This document shows, in pieces, positions 61,997 to 64,000 of a stretch of 64,000 nucleotides of DNA; the stretch's first letter is position 1; each line of letters opens with the position of its first letter. Made by a program: the position numbers and the translations under genes. Where the stretch lies: positions 61,814-125,813 of the forward strand of contig CAYHHI010000003.1 of assembly GCA_964356335.1 (NCBI GenBank), written 5' to 3'. The stretch is from CAYHHI01 sp964356335. GTDB taxonomy: Bacteria > Arandabacterota > Arandabacteria > Arandabacterales > Arandabacteraceae. The notes below the pieces were generated by a model. That model did not search any database and was not told the origin of the DNA. It was given only the letters and a program-made list of their open reading frames with translations.

Positions 61997-62533
61997 GTGA
62001 GCTGTCCGAGGAAGCTCGGTACTGCAGGATTCTGCTTGCTTGTTGTTGCGCTTGTCAGCGTCTCCATCGGGGCAGAGAGTAAGGCTCCGGATTTTGCCCT
62101 GGCCAACATTGACGGCAAGGACGTCAATCTTACCAATCTGCTTGCCCAGGGCCCTGTGATTATTGACTTCTGGGCTACCTGGTGCAAGCCTTGCATCAAA
62201 GGCTTTCCCGCGCTCCAGCAGCTCCATGAGAAATACAAAGAACAAGGCTTGACCGTCGTCGCGATCTCCGTTGATAGTCCCAAGTCTCGATCGCGCGTCG
62301 CGCCCTTCATCAAATCTCAGAAGTTCACGTTTGAGGTGCTGCTCGACACTGAGGGCAAGGTTGCGCAGAAGTACAATGCCGTCGCCATACCTCGGACGGT
62401 GCTCGTCAGCCGTGAGGGGCAGATCGTCTACACCTCAGTCGGATACCGCCCGACCAACGAGGAAAAGCTCGATGAGGCCGTAAGATCGGTCCTGCCCAAG
62501 AAGGCTGCCGGGGAGGGCCCGGTTGTTGAATGA
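61997..62533 (+). CDS. TlpA/ResA-like exported thioredoxin
   Basis: 178 aa from GTG. Signal peptide GFCLLVVALVSVSIG, then AlhpC/TlpA fold: KAPDFALANIDGKDVNLTNL, active site WATWCKPCIKGFPAL (CKPC), VAISVDSPKSRSRVAPFI, VAIPRTVLVSREGQI with the cis-Pro. A periplasmic disulfide reductant, with normal cysteines, next to the UxxC selenoprotein. It overlaps the next gene by 11 bp. Confidence 0.9.
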   Translation: MSCPRKLGTAGFCLLVVALVSVSIGAESKAPDFALANIDGKDVNLTNLLAQGPVIIDFWATWCKPCIKGFPALQQLHEKYKEQGLTVVAISVDSPKSRSRVAPFIKSQKFTFEVLLDTEGKVAQKYNAVAIPRTVLVSREGQIVYTSVGYRPTNEEKLDEAVRSVLPKKAAGEGPVVE

Positions 62534-63974
62534 CGCCTCACGTGGGGTGGCCTCTGCGATTATTCTCGCTGCAACGCTTGTCTCGATTTCGATCCTAACC
62601 ACCTGCCCGGCCTGTCGTGCGCGCGAATCCGAAGTGAGAGGGTCTCTCTGGAGTACCGATCTCTTAAATACCGACCTCGGGGCCACAGTTCTTGACGCAC
62701 GGCTCGATGCCGAGGTGGAGTTCGGCCACTTCACGCTGGGCGGTGCCTACCGTGGCTATCATTTGAGTGACAAGCGCTATAACCCTCGCGGGATCGAGGT
62801 CCCACAGCCCGTGATGAAGCACCGCTACGCCGAGATGAGATTTGAGAAACTTGGGAATGCCGGCAGTGTTTTTGCGAGAGCAGGCCATTTCTTTGCGACC
62901 TGGGATCGCGGGCTTACGCTCAGAAGTTTCGAAGACATCGATCTCGAAAAGGACACGGCCCTTGATGGCATCCTGGGCGAGTACGCGATCGGTAATTTCA
63001 AGTTAAGCGGGCTTTCCGGGAAAATGAACGAGCACAGGGTAAGCGGGGGGCGGATCGCAGTATCGCGCGAAGGGCTCTTCTCATGTGCGGCGAGCGGCCT
63101 GGCGCGACAAACCGATCAGTTCGATGATACCGTGCTTGGAAGCGAGGCCGAGCTCTGGCTGAGCGCACTTCACCTGGTCGGGGATTACACTTATAGAGAA
63201 GGCGACTACTACCCTGAGCAGGATCAGCGTAAGACGCCGGGGCATGGTCTCTATCTTTCGGGCACCTTGAGTAGCCGGTGGCTCACTGTGCTCAGCGAGT
63301 ACAAGGATTACAAGCGGTTTGCGAATCCTCTCGTGAATCCGCCCACTTGCGTACGTGAACACGTCTGGACTCTGATGAACCGGGCCACGCACCAGGTGGA
63401 TCTCACCGATGAGAGGGGCTACCTGGTCGAAGGCACACTTACGGCCTTCGACAAGATGCCCATCATCGGGAGTGCCTCGGAAGCTCGCAAGCACAATGGC
63501 GATCTTGCGCACTGGGAGATGTTTGGCCAGGTCGACCGTGCGATCTCCGGCTCCGTCAACGCCTCGCTGGGAGGATCGTGGTCGCGGGAATATTCCCCCG
63601 GAGGACTCACGGAGTACAAGACCGGCATGGTTGAGACCGAGATAACACCGGCGTCAGGCAGGGGAATCGAACTTGGCTTTGGAGTGCAGAAGGAGCAGGA
63701 GCACCCAGAAGAGCCTTACGCCAATTATCTCATGTCTGGAACGTTCTATGCGTATGAGGCAGTCACGCTTTCGGCTGTTGCTGAAGCCACCACGCAGAAA
63801 GGCTTGAAGCGAGATCTCTGGGCCTTCGGCGAAGTCAGCGTCAATATAGGTGAAGGCTTCGATGCCTCGATGGGCTTTGGCACCGAGCGTCGGGGCAAGA
63901 AGTGCAGCGGTGGGGTCTGTTACACCGAGCCGGAATTCACCGGTATCAGATTGAGATTATCGAAGTCGTTCTGA
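62523..63974 (+). CDS. Predicted outer-membrane beta-barrel protein (DUF6029-like)
   Basis: 483 aa. A signal peptide (IILAATLVSISILTTCPAC) is followed by alternating amphipathic strands (EVEFGHFTLGGAYRGYHLSD, RYAEMRFEKLGNAGSVFARAG) and a terminal Phe (RLRLSKSF), the normal end of outer-membrane barrels. I recall a DUF6029 family with this start, but that is uncertain. Co-translated with the TlpA-like gene, so a linked role at the envelope with the two selenoproteins is plausible. Confidence 0.65.
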   Translation: MLNDASRGVASAIILAATLVSISILTTCPACRARESEVRGSLWSTDLLNTDLGATVLDARLDAEVEFGHFTLGGAYRGYHLSDKRYNPRGIEVPQPVMKHRYAEMRFEKLGNAGSVFARAGHFFATWDRGLTLRSFEDIDLEKDTALDGILGEYAIGNFKLSGLSGKMNEHRVSGGRIAVSREGLFSCAASGLARQTDQFDDTVLGSEAELWLSALHLVGDYTYREGDYYPEQDQRKTPGHGLYLSGTLSSRWLTVLSEYKDYKRFANPLVNPPTCVREHVWTLMNRATHQVDLTDERGYLVEGTLTAFDKMPIIGSASEARKHNGDLAHWEMFGQVDRAISGSVNASLGGSWSREYSPGGLTEYKTGMVETEITPASGRGIELGFGVQKEQEHPEEPYANYLMSGTFYAYEAVTLSAVAEATTQKGLKRDLWAFGEVSVNIGEGFDASMGFGTERRGKKCSGGVCYTEPEFTGIRLRLSKSF

Positions 63975-64000
63975 GCATAGATTGTGAGAATAGATTCTTG

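Overview
The window is high-GC bacterial chromosome carrying one 100-N scaffold gap (35493-35592). Several predicted secreted proteins end in the FlgD-like / Por-secretion (T9SS-type) C-terminal domain. These sit together with multi-copy HdrA electron-transfer genes, selenocysteine-type UGA codons, a bTHX ribosomal protein and type IV pilus genes. The mix suggests an uncultured anaerobic or microaerotolerant lineage of the FCB superphylum (Eisenbacteria / TA06 / WOR-3 / Latescibacteria-like). The assignment is inferred from gene content only; there is no rRNA or tRNA in the window.

Region 1 (1-6.7 kb, minus strand) is an accessory block that I read as a decayed integron. It holds a fragment of an integron-type tyrosine integrase (about 6380-6634), an attI-like box, and a run of same-strand genes separated by attC-like folded sites. 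The best sites are 5082-5155 and 3534-3634. Cargo, from the integrase outward: DUF4062 protein, coiled-coil protein, DUF3251-like lipoprotein, PD-(D/E)XK nuclease-like protein, TIR-domain protein, and the N-terminus of a probable Mrr-type restriction protein. It looks like a set of defence cassettes.

Region 2 (6.7-25.4 kb, plus strand) is a very compact operon for a large flavin/Fe-S electron-transfer assembly. It encodes zinc-ribbon and DRTGG proteins, a thioredoxin-like [2Fe-2S] protein, a receiver-NuoE fusion, NuoF and a short NuoG-like protein. These are followed by HdrA, MvhD, HdrCB, HdrA with in-frame UGA, HdrA, MvhD with in-frame UGA, an HdrA-NfnB/GltD fusion, a double HdrA-like protein, DRTGG, a GHKL ATPase, an [FeFe]-hydrogenase-like protein and bTHX. 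The module set resembles the BamDEFGHI electron-input part of class II benzoyl-CoA reductase and HdrABC-Flox/Hyd bifurcating complexes, but no BamB-type catalytic subunit lies in the window.

Region 3 (25.4-56.9 kb) is a mostly housekeeping and secreted-protein region: isochorismatase-like hydrolase, lysine-rich Zn protein, cysE-cysK, a PilT pair, secreted arginine-deiminase-like and beta-helix proteins, MBL hydrolase, PD-(D/E)XK nuclease, an alpha/beta hydrolase lacking its serine, TPR lipoprotein, rocD, CocE-like hydrolase, DUF169, alpha-amylase, SagB-like nitroreductase, Tat-exported TldD plus TldE, a metalloprotease and rubrerythrin.

Region 4 (56.9-64 kb) holds two paralogous exported thioredoxin-fold proteins. 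In both, the first cysteine of the CxxC motif is encoded by in-frame UGA at codon 36, giving UxxC. They carry T9SS-type tails and share a matching promoter. An IS with a passenger ORF has inserted immediately upstream of the second promoter. Downstream are a TlpA-like thioredoxin and a predicted outer-membrane barrel. Four independent in-frame UGA sites in redox proteins make selenoprotein biology the strongest theme of the window.
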